DNA of 14,141 bases from Colivivens sp963645405 (GCA_963645405.1 CAVISR010000078.1:1-14141), one strand, 5' to 3'; positions 1 to 8,176 are shown, counted from the first letter of the stretch. Numbers and translations: made by a program. The notes: generated by a model not told the origin, from the letters alone.

Positions 1-2156
1 GCTCCGAAGTAGTAGCGTCCGGGTTCGAGGTGTACCTTGCGGTAGACGCGTGCATTGCTGAGGTCGCAGGTGTAGGGCTCTTCATCTTCGCCCGACCATA
101 CTCCGAGATTGAGGCAGTTGTAGCCTGGATAATTGTCTATTCCTTTTCTTGTTCCCTTTGATGAATCTATCATTGGTACGTTGAAGTTCTCCACTGTCCA
201 GTTCTCGGGAGTTCCGAAGCGTGAACCAATGTCGGAAGCTGAGAAATTGCTTGCTTCCACGAGATGTTCAGTCGTATAGTCGCATGCATTTTCCTCGCTC
301 GGTGCTCCTGCCTGGTTTCTACCAGTGGTGTTGAGCAGTTCGTATTCTTCCTGAAGTTTGCTGATGACTACCTTTTGGTTTGCCTCGCTGTCGTTGATGT
401 GTTGCTTTGCATCCTCCACTGCATCCTTGAATGTCTGAACACCTTTCTTGCTGTGTTTTCCTGTATTGTAGCTTGTCTGTGTCTGCAGATTCCCGATAAT
501 GTCTTCATAGGCATTGATGATATCGGAGAAGTTCACCTTGTCGGTGTTTTCCTCGAAGGTCATCTGGAATACCGGCGCAATTTCGTTGGGCTTTGTTGAA
601 GGGATAGTCACTGTCAGTCCGTTTACGCCCTGGCTGTAGTCCACTGGTCCGTAGCCGATGAGTTCAATCATCTTCACTTTGCCCGGATAGTATTCGGATG
701 ACATTCCGAGTGACTCGAAGGTGAATTTCTGTTTGTTTGGCCATCTCATGATGGTGGCGAACAGTGTGTCGTTGCGCTGGCAGTAAGCCACGTCGGATGA
801 CGAATAGTTGTTGCCTTCATTGAATCCCTGTGCCGAGAGGGCGTGTGATGCTTCCGCCAAAGGTCCTTCGCCGAAGGTCTTCCATGGGCGCGTACCATAT
901 ATACTGCTTGAGTTGACGTCCATCCATGCCTTGATTTCATTGAGGATGGCAACTTCCTTGTCGTCGATGGTTCCGTCGCCCTTCACCGGAATGCTGAGCA
1001 GCAGGTTACCGTTCTTGCTGACGATGTCCACCAGCATGTTGACCACTTGCTTTGCACTCTTGTAGCCGTTGTTGTTGTATGTCGACTGGCTGTAGTGCCA
1101 ATCACCTATGCAGGTGCAGGTCTGCCAGTATTCGTCCTGTATGCGGTCGGGGATTCCACGTTCCACATCCCACAGCATGTGCTTCTTGTCGCTGTCAGTG
1201 AGCTGCTTGCCGGTAACCACCACGTTTGGAGTTCCGCCGTTCTGCTTTGCACTGTGGTTGTAGTAGTGTGCCAGGATGTTTTGTCCGATTGCATCGTCAC
1301 ATCCGTAGAACGGCATGGCAGTATCGTCGAAGTACAGCATGTCGGGATCGTAGTCGTTGATGAGCTCGAGCACTCGGTTCTGGAACTTGGTCTTGTAAGC
1401 CTCGGATGGCAGACTTGCGCCGTTACCCCAGTTCCACTGGCTGTGGATGGTTCCGCTGCTTTCCCATCCGGTTGAGTGCTCGTGCTGCTGTGCATAGAGT
1501 TCCTGTGGGTCCATTCCTTTCCACCATTTCTCCGAGCCGTCCTCGTTGAGGGTGTATCCGTCTTCCTTGGTCAGATTGCCGTCGTAGTTCTGCGAAGGTT
1601 CGAGCCATGTCCATGCGTGGCTGGCGTGTATGCTCACTCCGAGAGGCAGTCCAGCCTTCTTGCAGGCATCGCTCCATCCCTTTATCAAGTCCTTCTTCGG
1701 ACCGACGTTCACGGAGTTCCATTCCTGGTAGGGCGAGTTCCAGTTGTCGAAGTTGTCGTGGTGGTTTCCCAGTGCCATGAAATAGCGTGCACCTACACTC
1801 TTGTAAAGGTTAATCAGAGACTCCGGGTCCCAGTTCTCTGCTTTCCATGCGTTGCAGAGGTCTTTCAGTCCGAACTCTGCAGGGTCGCCGAAATGGTCGA
1901 AGTGCCATGTGTTCTGCGATGTGCCGTCGTAGTACATGAAACGGCCATACCAGTCGCCGTCTTCAGCCTGGCATTGCGGACCCCAGTGAGCCCAGATTCC
2001 AAACTTCGCATCCTTGAACCATTCAGGACACTCCCATGCGTTCAGCGATTCCCATTCAGGAGAAAATTGTCCTGTGGCTACAGACACATTTTCCTTCTGT
2101 GCATTTGCTGCCAACGTTACGGCAGCAAAAACAGTGAATAAACTTCTTTTGTTCAT
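1..2156 (-). CDS. Secreted alpha-L-fucosidase, GH29 (3' end outside window)
   Basis: Releases alpha-linked L-fucose from glycans, probably in the periplasm or at the cell surface. I translated 718 codons from the ATG at 2156; the frame stays open to base 1, so the C-terminus is missing. Residues 1-19 form a signal peptide (basic start, hydrophobic core, likely cleavage after ANA). Residues 46-60 carry the family-29 signature WFKDAKFGIWAHWGP. H132-H133-D134 (in GNHHDNFDNW) match the conserved His-His-Asp substrate-binding motif, and D277 in LYFDD is the expected nucleophile. After the catalytic barrel and beta domain, residues of about 535-605 look helical and charged, followed by the start of a further C-terminal domain, possibly carbohydrate-binding, cut by the edge. 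It has its own promoter at 2201-2209, so it appears to be a separate transcription unit. Family call is firm; linkage specificity cannot be told. Confidence 0.92.
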   Translation of the reverse strand, partial: MNKRSLFTVFAAVTLAANAQKENVSVATGQFSPEWESLNAWECPEWFKDAKFGIWAHWGPQCQAEDGDWYGRFMYYDGTSQNTWHFDHFGDPAEFGLKDLCNAWKAENWDPESLINLYKSVGARYFMALGNHHDNFDNWNSPYQEWNSVNVGPKKDLIKGWSDACKKAGLPLGVSIHASHAWTWLEPSQNYDGNLTKEDGYTLNEDGSEKWWKGMDPQELYAQQHEHSTGWESSGTIHSQWNWGNGASLPSEAYKTKFQNRVLELINDYDPDMLYFDDTAMPFYGCDDAIGQNILAHYYNHSAKQNGGTPNVVVTGKQLTDSDKKHMLWDVERGIPDRIQDEYWQTCTCIGDWHYSQSTYNNNGYKSAKQVVNMLVDIVSKNGNLLLSIPVKGDGTIDDKEVAILNEIKAWMDVNSSSIYGTRPWKTFGEGPLAEASHALSAQGFNEGNNYSSSDVAYCQRNDTLFATIMRWPNKQKFTFESLGMSSEYYPGKVKMIELIGYGPVDYSQGVNGLTVTIPSTKPNEIAPVFQMTFEENTDKVNFSDIINAYEDIIGNLQTQTSYNTGKHSKKGVQTFKDAVEDAKQHINDSEANQKVVISKLQEEYELLNTTGRNQAGAPSEENACDYTTEHLVEASNFSASDIGSRFGTPENWTVENFNVPMIDSSKGTRKGIDNYPGYNCLNLGVWSGEDEEPYTCDLSNARVYRKVHLEPGRYYFG

Positions 2157-2200
2157 ACGTTGATTCTTCTTTGAGTAGTTATTGATGAAAATTATCGAGT

Positions 2201-2209
2201 GCAAAGTTA
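2201..2209 (-). promoter_or_regulatory. -7 box of the fucosidase promoter
   Basis: On the minus strand this reads TAACTTTGC, an exact match to the Bacteroidota -7 consensus TAnnTTTGC, about 45 bases before the fucosidase ATG. No clean TTTG lies at the ideal -33 distance, so the upstream half is weak. The leader just before the ATG is purine-rich (AAGAAGAA) without a true Shine-Dalgarno site. Confidence 0.6.
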
Positions 2210-2335
2210 GGGCGATTCCATCAATACACATAGCACTTTGTTTTGAAAGGATAGGACAAAATTTGCATGTTGAAAAACGGTATGAGGCAGGGGAATATGA
2301 AGCGTTATTGCAGGGACAGGTTCAGAGGACTGGAT

Positions 2336-2368
2336 TAGGAACTGGTTCTCGGAGATGGCCAGTTCCTA
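2336..2368. repeat. Perfect 10-base inverted repeat
   Basis: TAGGAACTGG at 2336-2345 pairs with CCAGTTCCTA at 2359-2368 across a 13-base loop. It overlaps the start of the diverged dispersed-repeat copy at 2344-2404. There is no T-run on either side, so a classical intrinsic terminator is unlikely. Confidence 0.65.
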
Positions 2369-2404
2369 TTGCCGCCCACTCTCCAGCTCTCTCCATCCGG
2401 CTGG
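2344..2404 (-). repeat. Diverged copy of dispersed palindromic repeat
   Basis: Read on the plus strand it shares, in the same order, CTCGGAGA, TCCTATT and a terminal near-palindrome CCATCCGGCTGG (2393-2404) with the copies at 11395-11462 and 13459-13517. The terminal palindrome differs by one base from that of the 13459 copy. Same orientation as those two copies. The match is partial, so this is the least certain member. Confidence 0.5.
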
Positions 2405-2484
2405 TAAGTACTTTTCTTCAGGTGAGGATTTATGCGAGGCTACGGTCATTTCCTTTAGGTGAGGGCTGAGGAGAGGCTTCTCTC

Positions 2485-3183
2485 TTACATCAATATCTCT
2501 GTGATGTCTTCGAACTTCTGGAGTTTCACCATCCTTTCGTGGGTGTATTCCTGCAGGTGTTCGTATTGCCACATCTGCTTGTAGGGGATGTAGATGCCGT
2601 AGCCACCGAGTTCCACTACGGGATGGATGTCGGACTTGAAGGAGTTGCCTACCATCATGAACTCTGACGGTCTGATGTGGTTGGTTTCGCACAGGTGAAG
2701 GTATTCGTCCCGGGATTTGTCGGAAACAATTTCGAGGGTGTCGAAGTAGGGTGCGAGTCCGGAACGGCGGAACTTGTTTTGCTGGATGAGCAGTTCGCCT
2801 TTGGTGAAGCAGACGAGGGTGTAACGGCGGGATGCCTGCAGCCGTTGGAGTGTGGCTGTCACTCCGGGCAAGGGCGTGGCTGGGTTTTCGAGCAGTTGCA
2901 TTCCCATGTGTAGTATCTCGCTTATCTGTCGGGCAGGAATCTGTTGGCGGCTTATCTCCAGTGCGTTTTGGATGAGCGATATGATGAATGCCTTGGTGCC
3001 GTAACCCATTTCGGGCATGTTGCTGCTCTCGACCTTGAAGAGTGAACGCCTTATCTCTTCTTCGCTGGCGTATTCACGGAGTATGTTGCAGTAGCGGTTC
3101 TCGACTTCGGTGAACTGGGTTTGGTTGTCCCACAGTGTGTCGTCGGCATCGAAGGCAATGACTTTTATCTGGTCGGTCTTCAT
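2485..3183 (-). CDS. HAD-superfamily hydrolase
   Basis: A 232-residue cytoplasmic haloacid-dehalogenase-like phosphatase. Motif I is FDADDT with nucleophile D12 and acid/base D14; motif II is CFTKG with T127; K156 in SDKS is the motif III lysine; motif IV is GNSFKSD with D185. An alpha-helical cap fits between residues of about 18 and 105. The substrate cannot be read from sequence. Its start overlaps the end of the LOG-like gene by four bases (ATGA), indicating translational coupling, and it is the last gene of a three-gene cluster. The motif set is complete, so an active phosphatase is expected. Confidence 0.88.
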   Translation of the reverse strand: MKTDQIKVIAFDADDTLWDNQTQFTEVENRYCNILREYASEEEIRRSLFKVESSNMPEMGYGTKAFIISLIQNALEISRQQIPARQISEILHMGMQLLENPATPLPGVTATLQRLQASRRYTLVCFTKGELLIQQNKFRRSGLAPYFDTLEIVSDKSRDEYLHLCETNHIRPSEFMMVGNSFKSDIHPVVELGGYGIYIPYKQMWQYEHLQEYTHERMVKLQKFEDITEILM

Positions 3184-4136
3184 GAGTTGTGGCGGAAGTC
3201 AAGCAGGGTGTTGATGATGTCGTCGCTTCGGTCGGTGTTGCTCAGCAGCAGGTTCTTGTATTTGCCTGTCTTTGCAAGGTTCTGCAGCAGTGGGTAGATG
3301 GGCATGTCTTGTGTCCAGAATCTTGTGCCGAGAAACACCATGGGACTGGCGAATCCGAACGACAGGTAATGGTTTTGCACTGCGTCCTGGAATATCTCCT
3401 GTATGGTGCCTGCACTGCCTGGCGAATAGATGATGCCTCCGAAGGCATAGGTGAGGATATTGTCCTCGCGGATGGAGTTGTCGAAGTACTTGGCTATGTG
3501 TGTGGCAAAGGGTGTGGAGGGTTCATGGCCATAGAGCCATGTGGGGATGGACAGGCTCTTGTAGCGTGTCTGCGGATAGTCGCGTATGACCTCGAAGGCT
3601 GTGCGAAGCCATGCCTCGTCGTTGAAGTCGGGTGCACTGCCGAGCCGGTGTACCACTGCGTTCACGTCTGCCTGGCTGTAGCCTGCCATCCATGCACCGA
3701 GGTGTGTGGCTTCCATGGCTCCCGGACCTCCTCCGCTTATCATGAGGAAGCCTTCTTCCGTGAGGCGTTTGCTCACCTGCACAATCTCTTTGTAAAGGGC
3801 ATCGGTACGCAGAAGGGCATGTCCGCCCATGATGCCTACGACGCTCTTGGGGTCGAAGTCAGTGAGGAAGGTGTCGAGCGCCCTGCCTATGCCATAGTCG
3901 TGAAGGCACCGTGCCAGTGTCTCCTTGGCACTGTAGGCGTGCTTGCCTGTCTTGATATAGTAGTTGTAGACGTTGCTGTCGTAGCATTCCTCTCTTGTCT
4001 CCGGACTCTTGGGATTGTAGCCTTGATAGAGTGTGTCGGCATTGTAGAGGTCTTTCCTTGTCACGTCGTAGGGCACGAATTCAAGATATTCGCCCAGGGC
4101 TTTTATGCCTTCGATGCTGATGTCGTTCGTTATCAT
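3180..4136 (-). CDS. LOG-family (lysine-decarboxylase-like fold) nucleotide phosphoribohydrolase-like protein
   Basis: A 318-residue protein of the LOG/YgdH superfamily, historically annotated as lysine decarboxylase. Characterised members hydrolyse nucleoside 5'-monophosphates to base and ribose 5-phosphate. Visible motifs are GIMGGH at 101-106, SGGGPGAMEA at 134-143 (nucleotide-binding) and SPGSAGTIQE at 238-247, the counterpart of the PGGxGTxxE motif carrying the catalytic glutamate; here the second glycine is replaced by serine. At 318 residues it exceeds the usual 180-200 residue LOG proteins, with about 95 extra N-terminal residues and a longer central insertion. It overlaps both neighbours by four bases. 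True lysine decarboxylase activity is unlikely. Substrate unknown. Confidence 0.82.
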   Translation of the reverse strand: MITNDISIEGIKALGEYLEFVPYDVTRKDLYNADTLYQGYNPKSPETREECYDSNVYNYYIKTGKHAYSAKETLARCLHDYGIGRALDTFLTDFDPKSVVGIMGGHALLRTDALYKEIVQVSKRLTEEGFLMISGGGPGAMEATHLGAWMAGYSQADVNAVVHRLGSAPDFNDEAWLRTAFEVIRDYPQTRYKSLSIPTWLYGHEPSTPFATHIAKYFDNSIREDNILTYAFGGIIYSPGSAGTIQEIFQDAVQNHYLSFGFASPMVFLGTRFWTQDMPIYPLLQNLAKTGKYKNLLLSNTDRSDDIINTLLDFRHNS

Positions 4137-4897
4137 AAGCCGGTTGGTGTAGGATGGTTTGCCTCATGGATGATGTCGGCAATGTGCTGGCTGAGTTCTG
4201 TCATTGAGTGGAACAACAGGTTGGCTCCCTGGTCGGTGAGTGCTGAATCGGGTAGGGGACCGGTGTTGACTGCTATGGTGAAGCATCCAGCTGCAACTCC
4301 TGCCTGCACTCCCAGCGGTGCATTCTCCACTACCATGGTCTGCTGTGGCGTGAGTCCTCCTGCTTTCTTCATTCCCATGAGGTAGGGCTCGGGATTGGGC
4401 TTGCCTATCTTCACGTCTTTGGCTGCCACCATCCATTCGCTGCGGAACAGTCCGGGGAAGTTCTGTTCTATGCGTGATAGCAGGCTGGCTGTGCCCGAAC
4501 CGGTGACGATGGTGGGGGTGATGCCTGCTGACTTTGCCGCGGTCACTGTCTCGAGTGCGCCGTCCATGCGCTTTGCCTCGGGACAGAGGTTGAACAGTTC
4601 GCTCTTCTTCTTGTAGATCTTCTCACACTCGGCTGCATCGGCACTTCTGCCCAGTTGCCTTTGTGTCACTATGTTGATGGTTGATGCTCCGGTGCGTCCT
4701 TCGTGCATGTAGGCTTCGTCCTCGGGCAGGTCGAGCCCGAAGAACTCCATTGCCTTGTGCCATGAACGTGCATGGTTGGGCATGGAGTTGAACAATACTC
4801 CGTCCATGTCGAACATGATGGTCTTCATGTCGAACTGCGTGAATCCGTTCTTCTGTGCGAAGTCTTTCAGTGCTTTCCTTATTTCTTCGATGTCCAT
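4133..4897 (-). CDS. Beta-phosphoglucomutase-like HAD hydrolase
   Basis: A 254-residue HAD subfamily IA protein. Motif I is MFDMDGVLFNS with D30 and D32; a helical cap with HEGRTG at 65-70 resembles the beta-phosphoglucomutase cap; motif II is VTGSG with T132; K166 lies in KIGKPNPEPY; motif IV is VVENAPLGVQAG at 189-200, where E191 and N192 replace the usual Asp pair, as in many members of this subgroup. It could be a sugar-phosphate phosphatase or a hexose-phosphate mutase. First gene of the overlapping three-gene cluster. About 25 residues precede motif I, longer than typical. The leader consists of short GTCTTATTG-like repeats (4910-4972). Confidence 0.86.
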   Translation of the reverse strand: MDIEEIRKALKDFAQKNGFTQFDMKTIMFDMDGVLFNSMPNHARSWHKAMEFFGLDLPEDEAYMHEGRTGASTINIVTQRQLGRSADAAECEKIYKKKSELFNLCPEAKRMDGALETVTAAKSAGITPTIVTGSGTASLLSRIEQNFPGLFRSEWMVAAKDVKIGKPNPEPYLMGMKKAGGLTPQQTMVVENAPLGVQAGVAAGCFTIAVNTGPLPDSALTDQGANLLFHSMTELSQHIADIIHEANHPTPTGL

Positions 4898-4909
4898 TGT
4901 TGTGTCTTT

Positions 4910-4972
4910 GTCTTATTGCGTCTTACATTGTTTTGCTCCGTCTTATTGGGTACAATGTCTTATTGTGTCTTA
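4910..4972 (-). repeat. Degenerate 10-11 base direct repeats in the leader of the beta-phosphoglucomutase-like gene
   Basis: On the plus strand GTCTTATTG or GTCTTACAnTG starts at 4910, 4920, 4940, 4957 and 4967; in the mRNA sense the unit is CAATAAGAC. The repeats fill the gap to uxaA and reach into the uxaA stop codon (4970-4972). No -7 promoter box was found here, so the gene may be read through from uxaA. Confidence 0.65.
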
Positions 4973-6469
4973 CAGTGTCACTCCATTCTTGAAGATGGCA
5001 ATTTCCTGATAGTTCTTTTTCTCGTTCCATGTGAGTTCGCCCGATGCGGTGGCAATCACTTTCTTCAGGAATGCTTCTGCCAGTTGGTCCATCGTGGTTC
5101 CTTCCACCAGTGTGCCTGCGTTGAAGTCAATCCATGTGGGTTTGTTCTTGGCAAGGTTGCTGTTGGTGCTTATTTTCATTGTGGGTACAAATGTGCCGAA
5201 CGGTGTGCCGCGTCCGGTGGTGAACAGCACGATGTGGCATCCGGCTGCTGCCAGGGCTGTGCTTGCCACGAGGTCGTTGCCCGGTGCGCTCAGCAGGTTG
5301 AGTCCCTTCGCTTTGAGCCGGTCGCCGTAAGCCAACACTCCTTCCACTGCGCTCTTGCCGCATTTCTGTGTGCATCCCAGTGCCTTTTCCTCCAGTGTGC
5401 TTATGCCTCCGGCTTTGTTTCCCGGACTGGGGTTTTCTCCCACTGGCTCGCCGTGGCTGAGGAAGTATTCCTTGAAGTCGTTGATGAGTTTCACTGTCTG
5501 GCTGAACAGTTCCTTGTTGCGGCAGCGGTTCATGAGGATGGTTTCTGCACCGAACATCTCCGGCACTTCGGTGAGGACTGTGGTTCCGCCCTGACTTACT
5601 ATGTAGTCGCTGAACACTCCCAGCAGCGGATTGGCAGTGATGCCCGAGAATCCGTCGCTGCCTCCGCATTTCAGTCCTATCTTGAGTTCTGACAGTGGAA
5701 TTTCTTCACGCTGGTCGTTACACATTATATTATATAGTTCCTTCAGGATTCTCATTCCTTCCTGGGTCTCGTCGCCTTCCACTCGCTGACTCACCATGAA
5801 GCGGATGCGCTCCCGGTCGTAGTCGCCAAGCATCTCCTCGAACTTGTCGGGCTGGTTGTTCTCGCAGCCGAGTCCTACCACCAGCACTGCTCCTGCATTG
5901 GGATGGAGCACGAGGTTGCGCAGTATCTTGCGTGTGTTTTCGTGGTCACCGCTCAGTTGGCTGCATCCGTAGTTGTGGGGAAATGCCACGACTTTCACTG
6001 CTTGTCCTTCTCCTTGCTGGCGGATGAATTCCGTCATCTCTTCCTTGAGTTGGTTGACAATGCCGTTCACGCATCCCACAGTCGGCACAATCCACAGTTC
6101 GTTTCTTATGCCCACTTCTCCGTTTTTCCTTCTGTAGCCCATGAAGGTGTCTTGCCTGGACGGGAAGCCTGTGAGGGTGGTGTCGATGGGGTTGTAGGTG
6201 TATTCGAGCAGTCCGCCCAAATTGGTCTTTATGTGGTCGTGGCAGATGAAGTCGCCTTTCTTGTGGTCTTCGGTAAGGTGACCGATGGGGTAGCCGTACT
6301 TGATGACGTTTTCTCCTGTCTGTAGGTCGGTGAGCAAGAACTTGTGTCCGGCAGGGATGTCGGCTGCCAGTCGGATGTCTTCACCTCCTACGTTCACTGT
6401 CTCGCCCTGATGGAGCGGTTCGATGGCTACTGCCACATTGTCTGCGGGATTTATCCTTATTGTTTTCAT
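4970..6469 (-). CDS. uxaA: Altronate dehydratase
   Basis: Dehydrates D-altronate to 2-dehydro-3-deoxy-D-gluconate in galacturonate (pectin) catabolism; cytoplasmic, metal-dependent. At 499 residues it matches the family length (E. coli UxaA about 495). Residues of about 1-85 form the N-terminal SAF-like domain, followed by the large dehydratase domain with the family signature GYRRKNGEVGIRNELWIVPT at 111-130 and, later, a cysteine-rich Gly/Ser stretch (KCGGSDGFSGITANP) typical of the UxaA/GarD superfamily. No uxaB or uxaC partner is in the window. The AraC gene lies 87 bases upstream on the same strand, and that gap is filled by an 11-base repeat array. A related hexarate dehydratase is possible but less likely, given the full-length SAF plus dehydratase layout. 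Confidence 0.9.
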   Translation of the reverse strand: MKTIRINPADNVAVAIEPLHQGETVNVGGEDIRLAADIPAGHKFLLTDLQTGENVIKYGYPIGHLTEDHKKGDFICHDHIKTNLGGLLEYTYNPIDTTLTGFPSRQDTFMGYRRKNGEVGIRNELWIVPTVGCVNGIVNQLKEEMTEFIRQQGEGQAVKVVAFPHNYGCSQLSGDHENTRKILRNLVLHPNAGAVLVVGLGCENNQPDKFEEMLGDYDRERIRFMVSQRVEGDETQEGMRILKELYNIMCNDQREEIPLSELKIGLKCGGSDGFSGITANPLLGVFSDYIVSQGGTTVLTEVPEMFGAETILMNRCRNKELFSQTVKLINDFKEYFLSHGEPVGENPSPGNKAGGISTLEEKALGCTQKCGKSAVEGVLAYGDRLKAKGLNLLSAPGNDLVASTALAAAGCHIVLFTTGRGTPFGTFVPTMKISTNSNLAKNKPTWIDFNAGTLVEGTTMDQLAEAFLKKVIATASGELTWNEKKNYQEIAIFKNGVTL

Positions 6470-6470
6470 T

Positions 6471-6547
6471 GTCGGTCTATTGTTTGTCTATTGTATGTCT
6501 ATTGCTGGTCTATTGTCGGTTTATAGTCTGTCTATTGTATGTCTTTT
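6471..6547 (-). repeat. Seven 11-base direct repeats in the uxaA leader
   Basis: Seven consecutive 11-base units with no spacer occupy 6471-6547 on the plus strand: GTCGGTCTATT, GTTTGTCTATT, GTATGTCTATT, GCTGGTCTATT, GTCGGTTTATA, GTCTGTCTATT and GTATGTCTTTT. In the mRNA sense the unit is close to AATAGACnnAC and the last one abuts the AATG of the uxaA start. The array takes up nearly all of the gap between araC and uxaA. There is no recognisable -7 box in it. Confidence 0.8.
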
Positions 6548-6556
6548 CCTTTGTAT

Positions 6557-7516
6557 TTATGAGTTTCTGAATTCTTTGGGGGTCATGCCCGTGTGGTGCT
6601 TGAAGTATTTTGTGAATATCGACTGGTTGGCAAAGCAGAGTTGGGCACAGATGTCCTTGATGCTGCTGCGGCTGCCCTTGAGCATGGTCTTGGCATCGAG
6701 TATGATGTAGTCGTCAATCCATTCGGTGGCATATTTGCCGCTCACTTCGTGGATGACGGTGGAGAGGTACTTGGGGCTGATGTTCAGATAGTCGGCATAG
6801 AAGAGTACCTTGCGCTGTTGCTTGTAGTAGGTCTGCACTGCCATGAGGAAACGCTTCAGCAGTTCCTGGTGGCGGCTTCTGTCTTCGTTGCTGTTCTCAA
6901 TCTGCTGCCTTTTGTAGAACGACTGCAGTCCGTTGTACTTGAACAGGTCGAGGAATGACTTTGCTATCTCTGTGCGATAGATGAGGTCGGGCTCCATCAG
7001 TTTCTTCTTCATCATCTTGTAGATGACGACGGTTTCGTTCATCTCGATTTCGCTCATCTTGAACAGTGGCGAGTTCATGACATTCTGGAATGCAGCCATG
7101 CCTATCTTCACGTCTTCGCCGAAGTTCATGAAGAACGGGGCGATTGCCACAACTGCTCCCTTGAAGTCCTGGGAGAATTCGAAGAGTTGCATGAACGACC
7201 CTGTGATGATTGTCGCAATGTTGTTTTTGGTTAGGAGATATTCCTGAAGATTGATTCTCAGGCGCAGCTGTCCTTCGACGCAGATGAATATGAGGCTCAT
7301 GCTCAGTTTCACCGGCACTGACTGTATGCCTTCCATGCTGTTGTCGATGGCAGGGTTGTCTGCTGTGCTGCCTGCCGTTATGTCTTCGTCGAAATTGTCG
7401 GCAATGAACAGTTTGCCTTCTATCTGCGGAAAGCGCGGGTCGTGGGGAAAATCGGAGAAGTCGATTTCCCTCAGGTTGCAGTCTGAATTCTGTTCTTTGT
7501 TCTTTGCTTGGCTCAT
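6557..7516 (-). CDS. AraC-family transcriptional regulator
   Basis: A 319-residue DNA-binding regulator. The C-terminal AraC domain spans about residues 218-319 with two helix-turn-helix units: one near 238-258 (YADYLNISPKYLSTVIHEVSG) and one near 286-306, ending in the family hallmark FTKYFKHHTGMTPKEFR at 301-317. Residues of about 35-200 form a probable ligand-sensing beta-rich domain. It starts 24 bases after the engB stop and has no visible promoter of its own in that gap, so it is probably co-transcribed with engB. Control of the adjacent uxaA is an inference from position only; sugar-acid genes are common targets of this family. Confidence 0.9.
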   Translation of the reverse strand: MSQAKNKEQNSDCNLREIDFSDFPHDPRFPQIEGKLFIADNFDEDITAGSTADNPAIDNSMEGIQSVPVKLSMSLIFICVEGQLRLRINLQEYLLTKNNIATIITGSFMQLFEFSQDFKGAVVAIAPFFMNFGEDVKIGMAAFQNVMNSPLFKMSEIEMNETVVIYKMMKKKLMEPDLIYRTEIAKSFLDLFKYNGLQSFYKRQQIENSNEDRSRHQELLKRFLMAVQTYYKQQRKVLFYADYLNISPKYLSTVIHEVSGKYATEWIDDYIILDAKTMLKGSRSSIKDICAQLCFANQSIFTKYFKHHTGMTPKEFRNS

Positions 7517-7540
7517 GTCGGTTGTGGTGAATCTGTGTGA

Positions 7541-8161
7541 TTATTTTGAGCCTTTCTGTTTTTCTGCCAGACTCTTGTTGATGGAGTCGATGTAGTCCAG
7601 CACGTCTTCCTTGCCCAGCTGCGACGATGAGCTGGTGACGAAATGGGGCGGCAGTTCTTCCCACTGGTCGGCTATTGCGTCCATGAATGTCTGGACGTTT
7701 GCTGCCTGCTTGGTCTTGGTGATTTTGTCTGCCTTCGTGAAGATGAAGGCAAAGGGCACTCCGTTTTCGCCAAGGAAATTGATGAATTCCAGGTCTTTCT
7801 TCTGTGGCTCGAGCCTTATGTCGATAAGCAGGAAGAGGCAGGTCAGTTGGTCGCGCTTCAACACGTAGTTGCGGATCATGCGGTTGAGGTTCTCAATCTC
7901 GCGCTTGCCTCGCAGGGCGAATCCGTATCCGGGCAAATCCACCAGATACCACGACCCGTTGATGAGGAAATGGTTGATGAGCATGGTCTTTCCCGGCGTG
8001 CTTGATGTCATCGCCAGTTTGCTCCGCCCCGTGAGCATGTTTATGAGGCTCGACTTGCCTACGTTCGACCTTCCGATGAATGCATATTCGGGCATGGCGG
8101 AGTCGGGACACATGTCTACTCGCGGACTGCTTATCTTGAATTCAGCTGATTTTATCTTCAT
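7541..8161 (-). CDS. engB: Ribosome biogenesis GTP-binding protein EngB/YsxC
   Basis: A 206-residue GTPase needed for assembly of the 50S ribosomal subunit. All G motifs are visible: GRSNVGKSS at 30-38 (P-loop), TPGKT at 55-59 (switch I), DLPG at 75-78 (switch II), TKAD at 142-145 (guanine specificity) and SSS near 178. A longer in-frame ATG at 8239 would add 26 residues, but a near-ideal promoter lies inside that extension (8177-8208) and the added residues are Cys-rich and unlike the family, so the ATG at 8161 is chosen; the length then fits the family (about 195-210). The start is 15 bases from the -7 box, giving a very short leader. Probably transcribed with araC. Confidence 0.93.
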   Translation of the reverse strand: MKIKSAEFKISSPRVDMCPDSAMPEYAFIGRSNVGKSSLINMLTGRSKLAMTSSTPGKTMLINHFLINGSWYLVDLPGYGFALRGKREIENLNRMIRNYVLKRDQLTCLFLLIDIRLEPQKKDLEFINFLGENGVPFAFIFTKADKITKTKQAANVQTFMDAIADQWEELPPHFVTSSSSQLGKEDVLDYIDSINKSLAEKQKGSK

Positions 8162-8176
8162 ATAAATTGAATTTAT

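Larger units (their letters stand above)
2157..2484. other. Intergenic region between HAD gene and fucosidase
   Basis: This 328-base stretch has no credible gene. It holds the fucosidase promoter, a perfect 10-base inverted repeat (2336-2345 with 2359-2368), a diverged copy of the dispersed palindromic repeat (2344-2404), and a small hairpin (2471-2484, GAGAG-GCTT-CTCTC) directly after the stop of the HAD gene. That hairpin has no T-run on the minus strand, so it is at best a weak terminator. Confidence 0.6.

Noticed and set aside
1476..2141. 221-residue plus-strand frame opposite the fucosidase
   Set aside because: The minus strand carries the GH29 motifs continuously; the plus frame has no family features.
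2469..2486. Terminator after the last HAD gene
   Set aside because: The hairpin is short and has no T-run on the minus strand, so it is mentioned only within the intergenic description.
3189..4385. 398-residue plus-strand frame opposite the LOG-like and HAD genes
   Set aside because: It is antisense to two genes with intact catalytic motifs, and its translation is Cys/Val/His-rich without any domain.
4772..5692. 306-residue plus-strand frame opposite uxaA
   Set aside because: Antisense shadow of a well-conserved enzyme; no promoter and no recognisable domain.
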